From the NCBI RefSeq assembly GCF_024435355.1, contig NZ_JAMJWG010000003.1, positions 434,001-498,000 on the forward strand: a stretch of DNA of 64,000 nucleotides, read 5' to 3'. The notes beneath the pieces were generated by a model, which had not been told where the DNA came from, did no database searches, and worked only from the letters and a program-made list of their open reading frames with translations. The DNA comes from Streptomyces odontomachi (GTDB lineage: Bacteria; Actinomycetota; Actinomycetes; Streptomycetales; Streptomycetaceae). Positions 10,869 through 18,531 of this stretch are shown in pieces. The position numbers and the translations under genes are program-made. Position 1 is the first letter of the stretch; each line of letters starts with the position of its first letter.

Positions 10869-10889
10869 CAGCCGGGTCACCTTTCTCCC

Positions 10890-11372
10890 ATGACCGTCCG
10901 ACCCGTGGTCAAACGGACTGCCCGCGCCATCCTGCTCGACAACGACGATCTTGTTCTGATCAAACGGACCAAGCCTGGTATCGACCCCTACTGGGTCACT
11001 CCCGGTGGCGGAGTGGAACCAGAAGACGCCACCGTGATCGATGCACTCCATCGCGAGGTGGACGAGGAACTGGGTGCCAAGATCATTGATGTGGTGCCGT
11101 GTTTCGTGGACACCGTCGAACACATCGGTGAGGACGGCGGCGCCACCGGCGTCAAGGTGCAGCACTTCTTCGTCTGCCGGCTGGAGTCCATGGACACCTC
11201 CCGCCGTCACGGCCCTGAGGTGGAGTCGCCCTGCGGCACCTACGAGATCGTGCGTGTGCCCTTCACCCGTGTGGGAATCGCCTCCGTCCACCTTGTACCG
11301 CTGTCCCTGAGGCACTATCTCGACGGGAATATCGAGGGCGTACGCGCTCTGCACGCCATCGACCTGGGCTGA
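10890..11372 (+). CDS. Nudix hydrolase
   Basis: 160 residues. The Nudix box is visible as GGGVEPEDATVIDALHRE followed by VDEELGA; the REVDEELG core with its metal-binding glutamates is intact, while the first part of the box has one extra residue relative to the strict consensus. Nudix enzymes hydrolyse nucleoside diphosphates linked to another group, with Mg or Mn. The substrate is not predictable here. The ATG start at 10890 follows a parS-like site by 21 bases. The gene seems to be monocistronic. Confidence 0.9.
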   Translation: MTVRPVVKRTARAILLDNDDLVLIKRTKPGIDPYWVTPGGGVEPEDATVIDALHREVDEELGAKIIDVVPCFVDTVEHIGEDGGATGVKVQHFFVCRLESMDTSRRHGPEVESPCGTYEIVRVPFTRVGIASVHLVPLSLRHYLDGNIEGVRALHAIDLG

Positions 11373-11467
11373 CCTGACCCACCCGGCCAATCCGGGCGGG
11401 CGGATACGCCGACGCTAGTACGTCCGGTTACTCCCGCCGTCAGACGCCAGCCGGCGCCCGGCTCGGC

Positions 11468-12019
11468 ATGGTGATTCCCGTGAAACTCCGCCGACCGGCC
11501 CGCCGGGCCCTCCTTGTTGTCCATGTCATCACCTCCGCCGGATGGCTCGGGCTCGCGCTTGGGCTGCTCGCGCTGGGCGTGACCGCAGTCACTACGGGTT
11601 CACCCGTGGTGACGGAGGCGTCATACCGTTCGATGAAGGTGTTCACCGACTGGCTTATCGCCCCGATCTCCCTACTGACCCTTCTGACGGGGTTGGTGCT
11701 CTCGCTCGGCACCCCCTGGGGGCTGGCGCAGCATCGTTGGGTCTTCATCAAGTTCTGGATGACCCTCGTCACCACCGGCTTGTCGATCTTCGCCCTGCGC
11801 CCCGAGATCACCAACGCTGTGGGTCACGCCATCGCCGGGGGAGCAATACCCGAGCAGTACGCCCTGATCAGCGCTCCCTCGGTCTCCCTCAGCGCCTACA
11901 CGTTCATGACCGTGATCTCCGTGCTCAAGCCCTGGGGGCTCACCAAGCACGGTCAGCGGGTAAGGGACCGCGCCCGTCGTCGTCCGATGGACACCAAGGC
12001 GTTGCGCTCAACCGCCTGA
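11468..12019 (+). CDS. Integral membrane protein (DUF2269-like)
   Basis: 183 residues with four hydrophobic helices at about residues 15-37, 58-82, 90-112 and 130-152. The pattern resembles DUF2269-type membrane proteins: a His-containing first helix (LLVVHVITSAGWLGLALGLL), DWLIAPISLLTLLTGLVLSL, and W-K-KFWMTLV. The C-terminus is basic and cytoplasmic. No catalytic residues were recognised. The start was taken as the ATG at 11468. It stands alone. Confidence 0.75.
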   Translation: MVIPVKLRRPARRALLVVHVITSAGWLGLALGLLALGVTAVTTGSPVVTEASYRSMKVFTDWLIAPISLLTLLTGLVLSLGTPWGLAQHRWVFIKFWMTLVTTGLSIFALRPEITNAVGHAIAGGAIPEQYALISAPSVSLSAYTFMTVISVLKPWGLTKHGQRVRDRARRRPMDTKALRSTA

Positions 12020-12122
12020 CCCGTGTGTACACAGGCCTCTGGCCTGGCTGTACGCGGCCCGGGCCACTCAGCGGCCCCGCCCGGCGCCGCTGCGCTCCTG
12101 CCCTGCGCATAAGCTTCCTCGC

Positions 12123-12575
12123 ATGGCAGAGTTCGACGTGCGGCCCGCACTCCCCCAGGACATCCCCGCCATCGTGAACATGCTGGCCGACGACCCCCTG
12201 GGTGCCCAGCGGGAGTCACCCGATGATCTCGCTCCCTATCAGCCTGCGTACCAACGAGTGGCGGACGACCCGAACCAGCATCTGGTCGTCGCCGTCCACG
12301 AGGAACGCGTCATCGGGACCTTGCATCTCACGATCATCCCTGGACTGGCCCATCGGGGAACCACTCGGGGGCTCATCGAGGCCGTTCGTATCCATGCGGA
12401 CATGCGTGGCCATGGGCTGGGCACGCACCTCATCCGCTGGGCCATCGAGGAGTCGCGTCGCCAGGGCTGCCGCCTGGTCCAGCTCACCTCCGATGCCACC
12501 CGCACCGACGCCCACCGCTTCTACGAGAACCTGGGGTTCTCCGCCACACACGTCGGCTTCAAGTTGAAGCTCTGA
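12123..12575 (+). CDS. GNAT-family N-acetyltransferase
   Basis: 150 residues with the full GNAT fold. The acetyl-CoA loop is visible as VRIHADMRGHGLGTHLIRWA (R-x-x-G-x-G-T/A, motif A). VIGTLHLTIIPGL forms beta-4, and the C-terminal RTDAHRFYENLGFSATHVGFK is the usual A-H-R-F-Y-E-x-L-G-F motif B. The acceptor is unknown. A perfect parS site follows 58 bases after its stop. Confidence 0.93.
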   Translation: MAEFDVRPALPQDIPAIVNMLADDPLGAQRESPDDLAPYQPAYQRVADDPNQHLVVAVHEERVIGTLHLTIIPGLAHRGTTRGLIEAVRIHADMRGHGLGTHLIRWAIEESRRQGCRLVQLTSDATRTDAHRFYENLGFSATHVGFKLKL

Positions 12576-12632
12576 CCTACCGGGATCATCCGCCTCAACG
12601 GAACTACCGGAACAAGGGTCCGACGGCGTGAT

Positions 12633-12646
12633 GTTTCACGTGAAAC
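12633..12646. promoter_or_regulatory. parS site
   Basis: Perfect 14-bp GTTTCACGTGAAAC, flanked by T and A as in the extended Streptomyces consensus. It is intergenic, between the GNAT gene and the convergent serine hydrolase gene. It is the perfect parS site farthest from parB in this window. Confidence 0.93.
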
Positions 12647-12714
12647 ACCACACCAGCCGCCCTGTCCACCGGACCCACGGACCGGTCTCGCCCCGACTCT
12701 CCCGCCCGAACGCC

Positions 12715-14208
12715 CTATCCGGGAAACGCCCTCCAGCCTTCCTCGTCCACTCCACCCGGCACCGGAGCCTGTCGGTCATACGGCTCACGGGTGAACACGA
12801 ACGACCCCACGTCGAGATGGCTCACCGCTCCGTCGGATCCCCGTACGGCGCGCAGGATCTCCCCCGCGTAGTAGCCGTTCAGGCCCGTCCAGGTGCCATC
12901 ACCGTTCGGTCGGAAGCGCGACCCGCGCCCGCGCCCCCCGGCGATCGGACCGAGCACGACAGCCCCGTCCGCCGCCGGCCGCAGCACATGAGCCTGGGTG
13001 CCCCAGTACCAAGGGCCCGCCAGCTTCAGGACCGCGTCATCCACCTCCGTCAGCGGCTTCCACGGCTCGGGGATCCGTGGCTCGGCCTCCCCCACGATCC
13101 GTACCAGGTCGCCGGCGATGGCGGTGACCGACGGGCCGGAGGTGCAGTTGGCGAGAGCGATGGCGGCCAGCCCCTCCTCGACGCTGATCACCAGGCTCGC
13201 CAGGAAGCCCGGTACCGATCCCGCGTGCCCCACGAGCATGCGGTCACCCTGCTGCTGGACCTCCATACCGAGGCCATACGCATAACCGGTTGCCACATCC
13301 GACGCCTCGGACGGGGCGGCGGGCGTCCGCATCTCCCGTACGGAGTCGGCGCCGAGCACCCGGTCGTCGCCGTGGCTCAGGAAGGCCGCGAACCGGGCTA
13401 GGTCCCCTGTCGTGGACCACAGCCCTCCGGCGGGTGTCATCAGCCCGAGGTTCTCCGCAGGTTCCGGCATCATCACATCGGCCCACGGATGCACGGCCCA
13501 GCCGCCCGCGTGGGGGGACTGGGGCTCCACGCTGGTGCGGTCCAGCCCGAGCGGCTGAAGGACCTCCCGACGCAGCACCTCTTCCCACGGGGCGCCCCGC
13601 AGCCGTTCGACCAGCTCGCCCAGCACCGTGAAACCGGTGTTGGAGTAGTGGAAGCGCCGCCCTACCGGATGCCGGAAGGGCTCGTCACCGAGCACGTCGC
13701 CCAGTGTGGGGCGCAGTGAGCCCGGGGTGCGCTCCCACCACGGTGCCGGCGCCTCGGCCGCCAGGCCCCCGTTGTGGGAGAGCAACTGCGCGACGGTGGC
13801 CTCGCCGATGCCGGTGTCCGGAAGGTGTTTCTCCAACGGATCACCCAGGTCCAGCACGCCCTCGTCGCGCAGTCGCATCACCAGCACGGCGGTGAAGGTC
13901 TTGCTGATCGAGCCGATCCGGTACTGCACCTGCTCATCCGGTTCATGTCCCGCTACGCAGGACCGCGCCCCGCGCCAGACCACGTCTCCGTCACGCACCA
14001 CAGCGGCCACCAGGGAAGGAGCCCGGCCGTCCGTCTGGCCGGTGGCGAGCCGGTGCAGCAGCGCCCGGCGCGTGCCGGGCAGCAGTCGGCCCGTGATCGG
14101 GCCCTCGTCGTCCGTTCCAGGCCCAGCGTGCACGGGCGAGGGCTGCGGGGACGACTGAGGGGGAGGGAGTTGGTCGGACGAGGACTGGGCGGATGCCGAA
14201 GTGGTCAT
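12715..14208 (-). CDS. Serine hydrolase of the beta-lactamase / class C family
   Basis: 497 residues. The active-site tetrad SxxK is S100-I-S-K103, the YxN element is Y188-S-N190, and a third motif H-A-G (GHAGSVPGF) replaces KTG, as in esterase/D-aminopeptidase-type members. A C-terminal lipocalin-like domain of about 110 residues follows. No signal peptide was seen; the first 40 residues are Ser/Pro-rich and disordered. It could be an esterase, a DD-peptidase or a D-aminoacylase; beta-lactam resistance should not be assumed. The neighbouring minus-strand gene starts upstream at 14883. Confidence 0.9.
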   Translation of the reverse strand: MTTSASAQSSSDQLPPPQSSPQPSPVHAGPGTDDEGPITGRLLPGTRRALLHRLATGQTDGRAPSLVAAVVRDGDVVWRGARSCVAGHEPDEQVQYRIGSISKTFTAVLVMRLRDEGVLDLGDPLEKHLPDTGIGEATVAQLLSHNGGLAAEAPAPWWERTPGSLRPTLGDVLGDEPFRHPVGRRFHYSNTGFTVLGELVERLRGAPWEEVLRREVLQPLGLDRTSVEPQSPHAGGWAVHPWADVMMPEPAENLGLMTPAGGLWSTTGDLARFAAFLSHGDDRVLGADSVREMRTPAAPSEASDVATGYAYGLGMEVQQQGDRMLVGHAGSVPGFLASLVISVEEGLAAIALANCTSGPSVTAIAGDLVRIVGEAEPRIPEPWKPLTEVDDAVLKLAGPWYWGTQAHVLRPAADGAVVLGPIAGGRGRGSRFRPNGDGTWTGLNGYYAGEILRAVRGSDGAVSHLDVGSFVFTREPYDRQAPVPGGVDEEGWRAFPG

Positions 14209-14265
14209 GCCCCCAGTCCATCGGCGAACCGTCCGGGCGTCGAGCCGATTTCCGTGGCTGTCACG

Positions 14266-14883
14266 CTATCGACGCACCGCAACCGTGGCCCGTCCGTGCC
14301 GGTGGCGCCGCTGCTGAGGACCGCGCGCACGGCCAACCGCGTCGTTTCGGTCCCTGCTCCCGCCTCCAGCCCGGCCCGGAGAGAGATCCGGCCAGGTCAG
14401 CGTGATGGCGCCGGCCACCGGCAGGGCGTGCCAACGGTCCGCGAACTCATCCAGGCGGGCCACGATACGGTCCACCAGATCTTCGTCCGCCACCTCCTGC
14501 ATGACCTGCGAGAACCACAGCGGAAGCTCGCTGCGGTGCCCGGCCCGGAACGCCCAGAGCGGCTGGCAGATCGAGGCCAACCGCTCGGACCGGGCCATGT
14601 CCGCATGCTCGGCCTTGCTCGGGGTTCGCTTCGCCTCCTGGCGCGCCTGCCGTCTGCGCACGGCCGGATCCGCGGGCCAGAAGAGGTTGCTCCGGCCGGC
14701 CGCAAGCCTGCCGAAGACGCCCCCGGGCAGTCCGGCTTCCGCTTCCACGAGGAAGTGCACGGCGTCATGCGGCACGAAGTCGTCGTACCCGGGCCCCTGA
14801 CGCGACGCCAGCTCCGGCCCCTGCTCCCGAACGACCGCGATCCGATAGCGCCGCCCCGACATCTTCGTGAACGTCACGTCCAT
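14266..14883 (-). CDS. Conserved hypothetical protein, about 205 residues
   Basis: The supported start is the ATG at 14883 (MDVTFTKMSGRRYRIAVVRE), not the longer open frame to 15069. The protein begins with beta-type sequence and includes PGYDDFVPHDAVHFLVEAE, a segment with two His. A charged middle (RRRQARQEAKRTPSKAEH) and helices around WFSQVMQEVADEDLVDRIVARLDEF follow. The C-terminal 40 residues are Arg-rich. I recognise no enzymatic motif; comparable proteins are annotated as hypothetical in Streptomyces. It ends 57 bases before the hydrolase start, so the pair may be co-transcribed. Confidence 0.65.
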   Translation of the reverse strand: MDVTFTKMSGRRYRIAVVREQGPELASRQGPGYDDFVPHDAVHFLVEAEAGLPGGVFGRLAAGRSNLFWPADPAVRRRQARQEAKRTPSKAEHADMARSERLASICQPLWAFRAGHRSELPLWFSQVMQEVADEDLVDRIVARLDEFADRWHALPVAGAITLTWPDLSPGRAGGGSRDRNDAVGRARGPQQRRHRHGRATVAVRR

Positions 14884-15073
14884 GACGGCACCGTAGCGAG
14901 AAGGCGGACATGAAGGCATGGGAATTTCGGCAGCCCACGCCGTCCTGGGGAACGGATCAGCCAGGGCCCTGCTTGACCTTGCCCGAAGGTGAAGGCCGAC
15001 GGTGGACACGGCACCAGGCCGGCCCGCCGAACGCGCCGGCCCCTGACACGGAACCCGGACGAGAGGCACGCGT

Positions 15074-15727
15074 ATGGATGTCGACGCTCTCCTGGCAGAG
15101 CAAAGGGCCTACTACAGGGACGGCGCCGCTGAGTACGACCGGCCCTACGCGGAGTACGAGGAGCTTCAGCAACTGCTGACCGTGGTCGATGACCTTCCGA
15201 TTGCCGGGGATGTGCTGGAGTTGGCCTGCGGCACGGGCCAGTGGACCCCGCTGCTCGCCGAGCGGGCGCGGTCGGTTACGGCCGTCGACGCGGCAGCTGA
15301 AGTGCTGGCCCTCGCTCGTGCGCGTACCGTCTCCCCCAAGGTCCGGTTCCTTGCGGCGGACGTGTTCGAGTGGCTGCCGTCGCGCCGCTATCAGACGGTG
15401 TTCTTCGCCTTCTGGCTCTCCCATGTGCCGCCGGAACGGCTGGCCGACTTCTGGCGTACCGTCGCCACCGCGCTCACGCCGGACGGCAAGGCGATCTTCG
15501 TCGACGACGGCCCCGCCACTGCCTCCGAAGAGCACGTCCTCACGAACCAGCCCGCCCCCGCAGTGCTACGTCGGCTCGACGACGGCAGCCAGTACCGCAT
15601 CGTGAAGGTCTTCCACGATGCCGGAACGCTCACGGACGACCTCACCGCCCTGGGGTGGTCGTCGGTGCACGTCCGGGCCGTCGGCAGGCACGTCATCGGT
15701 GTCGCAGAACCTCCCGCCCGTTCCTGA
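15074..15727 (+). CDS. Class I SAM-dependent methyltransferase
   Basis: 217 residues. SAM-binding motif I is VLELACGTGQWTPLLAE. The acidic ribose-binding residue follows in VTAVDAAAEVLALA, and motif II/III are FLAADVFEWLP and FFAFWLSHVPPERL. The start at ATG 15074 follows GAGAGGCACGCGT. The substrate is not predictable. It is upstream of a second, unrelated methyltransferase gene in the same direction (67 bases apart). Confidence 0.9.
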   Translation: MDVDALLAEQRAYYRDGAAEYDRPYAEYEELQQLLTVVDDLPIAGDVLELACGTGQWTPLLAERARSVTAVDAAAEVLALARARTVSPKVRFLAADVFEWLPSRRYQTVFFAFWLSHVPPERLADFWRTVATALTPDGKAIFVDDGPATASEEHVLTNQPAPAVLRRLDDGSQYRIVKVFHDAGTLTDDLTALGWSSVHVRAVGRHVIGVAEPPARS

Positions 15728-15794
15728 CCAGGTTTCTCGATCTTGGTCAATACCCGGTCGCGTTCCGCCTCCCCGGGACCCTAAGCTCGCGCGG

Positions 15795-16541
15795 ATGACA
15801 TCCAGATGGACGAACGAGGCCGCGATCAGGCAGTGGAACACGTCCGCCACGCGTGAGTCGATGGAAGCCATGGCGGAGAACGGGGACTTCGCCAAACGGA
15901 ATCTGGTGAATCCGGCCCTGCTGCGACTGCTGGGGGATGTGCACGGCCGACGAGTGCTGGACGCGGGATGCGGAAACGGGTACTTCAGTCGCATTCTCGC
16001 CGGCCGCGGGGCGCAGGTGGTGGGCGTCGAGCCAACGGACAACATGTGCGCTTTCGCCCGTGAGAGGGAAACCGAGCTGGGGCAGGGCGTCACCTACGTC
16101 CAGGCGGATCTGACGCGGATGCCGGACCTGGGCGAACCCTTTGACGCCGTGGTGTGCAGCATGGTCCTGATGGCGATCCCCGACTGGAAGCCTGCGATGC
16201 GCGCCTGCGTGGCGGCTCTGCGCCCGGGCGGCCTGTTGGTGTTCGCCCTGGTCCACCCTGCCTTCGAGGAGTTGTGGGGCAGCTGGCGGGAGCACGGTGA
16301 ATATCGTGTGCGACGGTACCTGGAGGAGTACGAGGTCGTCGGGCTTGCCGCGTCCGACTTCCACCGGCCGATCTCTGCTTACTTCAACGAACTGGCCTCC
16401 CTCGGCTGCCGCCTGCGCGAGGTGGCCGAGCCGGGGCTCGACCCTGCGGTGGCGGCAGAAATGGAGCCCACCACCCCGGGGATCGACGGATACGTCCACC
16501 TGCCGAACTTCCTGATCGTTTCGGCCGAGGCACCCGCCTGA
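15795..16541 (+). CDS. Class I SAM-dependent methyltransferase
   Basis: 248 residues from the ATG at 15795 (a longer open frame to 15618 overlaps the previous gene and is not supported). Motif I is VLDAGCGNGYFSRILA, then VVGVEPTDNMCAFARE and VQADLTRMPDLGEPFDAVVCSMVLMAIPDW. The C-terminal domain has AFEELWGSWREHGEYRVRRY and ends with HLPNFLIVSAE. It resembles UbiE/Coq5-like small-molecule methyltransferases. Its stop lies 70 bases from the stop of the convergent TetR gene. Confidence 0.9.
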   Translation: MTSRWTNEAAIRQWNTSATRESMEAMAENGDFAKRNLVNPALLRLLGDVHGRRVLDAGCGNGYFSRILAGRGAQVVGVEPTDNMCAFARERETELGQGVTYVQADLTRMPDLGEPFDAVVCSMVLMAIPDWKPAMRACVAALRPGGLLVFALVHPAFEELWGSWREHGEYRVRRYLEEYEVVGLAASDFHRPISAYFNELASLGCRLREVAEPGLDPAVAAEMEPTTPGIDGYVHLPNFLIVSAEAPA

Positions 16542-16610
16542 GTCCAAGCTCAAGGCGGTTCGAGCAGGACAGGGCCGCGGGCAGCGCTCGTCGGGTGCCT
16601 CGGCCCCGCG

Positions 16611-17291
16611 TCAGCTTGAGATGCGCGCTTCGATGCCGTCGAGGAGGAAGTCGAGGCCGGTCCGGAAGGTTTGGTCCGCGTCCAGATGGGGGCCATCGTG
16701 GACGACCGAGGCCAGCGCGGGAAATCGGCCGGTGGCGAAGGTCCGTTGCAGATAAGGCCCGAAGGCGGCCTGCCACTGCTTCTGGTCCATCCCGGAGGCC
16801 CGCTCGGCGCGCCGCTCGGTGATCTCCCGGCGTACCGCGCCGATCACGTACGCATGGACCGCCGCGACCGCCGGCACGACGGTGCCCAGGTCGACGCCGC
16901 CCATCGCGGCCAGCACGGCCTCTCCGCCGGCCATCGTGTTCGGCCCGAGCTGGGGCCGCCCGCCGAGCAGGTCGGCGAGCCATTCACGCTGGTGAGCGGC
17001 TTCCCGGATGGCCTCGGCAAGGGATCGCAGCACCTCTCGCCAACCGTCTCCGGCCGGCCTGATCTCCGCGTGGACCGCATCGACCATCAGGTCGAGCAGC
17101 TCCTCCTTCGTGGCGATGTAGCGGTACAGCCGCATCGGTCCGACGTCCAGCACCGCGGCGACCTTGCGCAGCGACACCGCGTCCAGGCCGTCCGCATCGG
17201 CGAGTCGGATCGCCGCTTGGACGATCCGCTCCCGGCTCAGCGGGGCCGGCATCGGTCGATCCGGCGGCTCCGGCCGCTCCCACACCAACAT
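16611..17291 (-). CDS. TetR-family transcriptional repressor
   Basis: 226 residues from the ATG at 17291. The N-terminal helix-turn-helix spans SRERIVQAAIRLADADGLDA, then VSLRKVAAVLDVGPMRLYRY and IATKEELLDLMVDAVHAE. The C-terminal ligand domain resembles the TetR class C domain (tetracyclin-repressor-like, with the GxxxFxxGLDFLLDG end). The gene is divergent from a TetX-like flavin monooxygenase, with inverted and direct repeats between them (17301-17360). The usual arrangement of TetR next to its target suggests it controls that gene and itself and is relieved by a small aromatic ligand. Both points are inference. Confidence 0.92.
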   Translation of the reverse strand: MLVWERPEPPDRPMPAPLSRERIVQAAIRLADADGLDAVSLRKVAAVLDVGPMRLYRYIATKEELLDLMVDAVHAEIRPAGDGWREVLRSLAEAIREAAHQREWLADLLGGRPQLGPNTMAGGEAVLAAMGGVDLGTVVPAVAAVHAYVIGAVRREITERRAERASGMDQKQWQAAFGPYLQRTFATGRFPALASVVHDGPHLDADQTFRTGLDFLLDGIEARISS

Positions 17292-17300
17292 GCCGACGAC

Positions 17301-17360
17301 AATACAGCGTTGGAATCGATACAGCGTCTCTAGTGATACGGTGTATCGACAGATACGGTG
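17301..17360. promoter_or_regulatory. Candidate operator region for the TetR regulator
   Basis: The 84-base gap between the divergent genes holds a compact set of repeats. GATACGGTGTATC at 17335-17347 is a perfect 5-bp inverted repeat with a 3-base centre. GATACGGTG recurs at 17352-17360, and AATACAGCG and GATACAGCG occur at 17301-17309 and 17319-17327. CGATACA (17318) and TGTATCG (17342) also pair as a wider inverted repeat. The density suggests cooperative repressor binding over both promoters. Confidence 0.6.
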
Positions 17361-17375
17361 AATCGGGGGGTACCT

Positions 17376-18485
17376 ATGACCATCGCCATTGTCGGAGCCG
17401 GCTTGGGTGGCTTGGCCCTGGCCCGGGTGCTGCACGTGAACGCCATCGATGCCGTGGTGTACGAACGGGAAGAATCGCGCAATGCGCGCGGTCAGGGCGG
17501 CATGCTCGACATCCACTCCGGGCAGCGGGCGCTGCGCGAGGCCGGTCTGATGGACCAGTTCCACGCGATAGCCCGTGGTGAGGGCCAGGACATGCGGCTA
17601 CTGGAGCCGGACGGCACCCTGCTGCTGCAAGAGGACACCCCCGAGGACGCCCCGTTGAAGCGACCCGAGGTGGACCGTGCCGATCTGCGCAACCTGCTGC
17701 TGGACTCCCTGCCCGAACACACGGTGCGCTGGGGGCACGCGTTCGAGTCCGCCGACGACGGCGTGCTGCACTTCGCCGACGGCAGCAGTGCGACGTATGA
17801 CCTGCTGGTCGGCGCCGACGGCGCGAACTCCCGAGTCCGTGCACTGCTCACCGACGCGCGACCGGAGCACATCGGCCAGAACGTCATCGAGCTAGGCATT
17901 CCCGACATCGACCGCACCCACCCCGACCTCGCGGCGATGGTCGGACGCGGCAACTACTGGGTGCTCGGCAACGGACAGTCCCTGGCAGCACAGCGCAACG
18001 GCGACGGGCGCGTCCGCATCGGCCTCAGTTTCTACAACACCGCCGAGGACTGGTTCGCCACCAGCGGGATCCCGTTCGACGACCCGGCCGCCGCCCGGGC
18101 GCGGCTGATCGAGCTTTTTGCCGGCTGGGACGCACGGTTCACCACACTGATCGCAGCCTGCGACGACACGGTCCTGCCACGCTCGATCAGCACTCTCCCG
18201 GTCGGCCTGACCTGGCCGTCGACACCGGGTGTCACGCTGCTCGGCGATGCCGCGCACCTGATGCCGCCGGTGGGGGAAGGCGCCAACATGGCGCTGCTCG
18301 ACGGCGCCCTGCTCGGCCTCGCACTGGCGGCGTACCCGGACGACCGTCCCACCGCCGTCGAAGAATACGAACGCGAGATGTTCGAACGCACCAGCGCCGC
18401 CGCCCGGATGTCGGCTGACATGCAGGAACTGCTGATGTCGCCGGACGCCAGCCGGAGAATGCTCGAGTTCTTCCAACCGAGCTGA
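17376..18485 (+). CDS. TetX-like FAD-dependent monooxygenase
   Basis: 369 residues from the ATG at 17376, preceded by a run of G at 17364-17369; a GTG at 17358 would lie within the operator. The Rossmann FAD motif is at the very start (IAIVGAGLGGLALARVL). The second FAD motif is LLGDAAHLMPPVGEGANMAL, and YDLLVGADGANSRVR is the middle DG motif. QGGMLDIHSGQRALREAGL resembles TetX and related flavin monooxygenases that hydroxylate polycyclic aromatic compounds. With the TetR neighbour it looks like an inducible detoxification pair. Antibiotic inactivation is possible but not shown. Its 3' end converges with dnaB over a hairpin. Confidence 0.9.
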   Translation: MTIAIVGAGLGGLALARVLHVNAIDAVVYEREESRNARGQGGMLDIHSGQRALREAGLMDQFHAIARGEGQDMRLLEPDGTLLLQEDTPEDAPLKRPEVDRADLRNLLLDSLPEHTVRWGHAFESADDGVLHFADGSSATYDLLVGADGANSRVRALLTDARPEHIGQNVIELGIPDIDRTHPDLAAMVGRGNYWVLGNGQSLAAQRNGDGRVRIGLSFYNTAEDWFATSGIPFDDPAAARARLIELFAGWDARFTTLIAACDDTVLPRSISTLPVGLTWPSTPGVTLLGDAAHLMPPVGEGANMALLDGALLGLALAAYPDDRPTAVEEYEREMFERTSAAARMSADMQELLMSPDASRRMLEFFQPS

Positions 18486-18497
18486 AGGCGGCCGAAC

Positions 18498-18529
18498 ACG
18501 GCCGGGCAACCGCTCGCCCAGCCGGCCGT
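18498..18529. terminator. Bidirectional hairpin between the monooxygenase gene and dnaB
   Basis: ACGGCCGG and CCGGCCGT form a perfect 8-bp outer stem around GCAACCGCTCGCCCAG, in the 46-base gap between the convergent stops. Confidence 0.6.
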
Positions 18530-18531
18530 CC

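Noticed and set aside
10329..11390. 353-residue minus-strand ORF
   Set aside because: It covers the Nudix and zinc-ribbon genes on the other strand and has no domain; both plus-strand genes have motifs.
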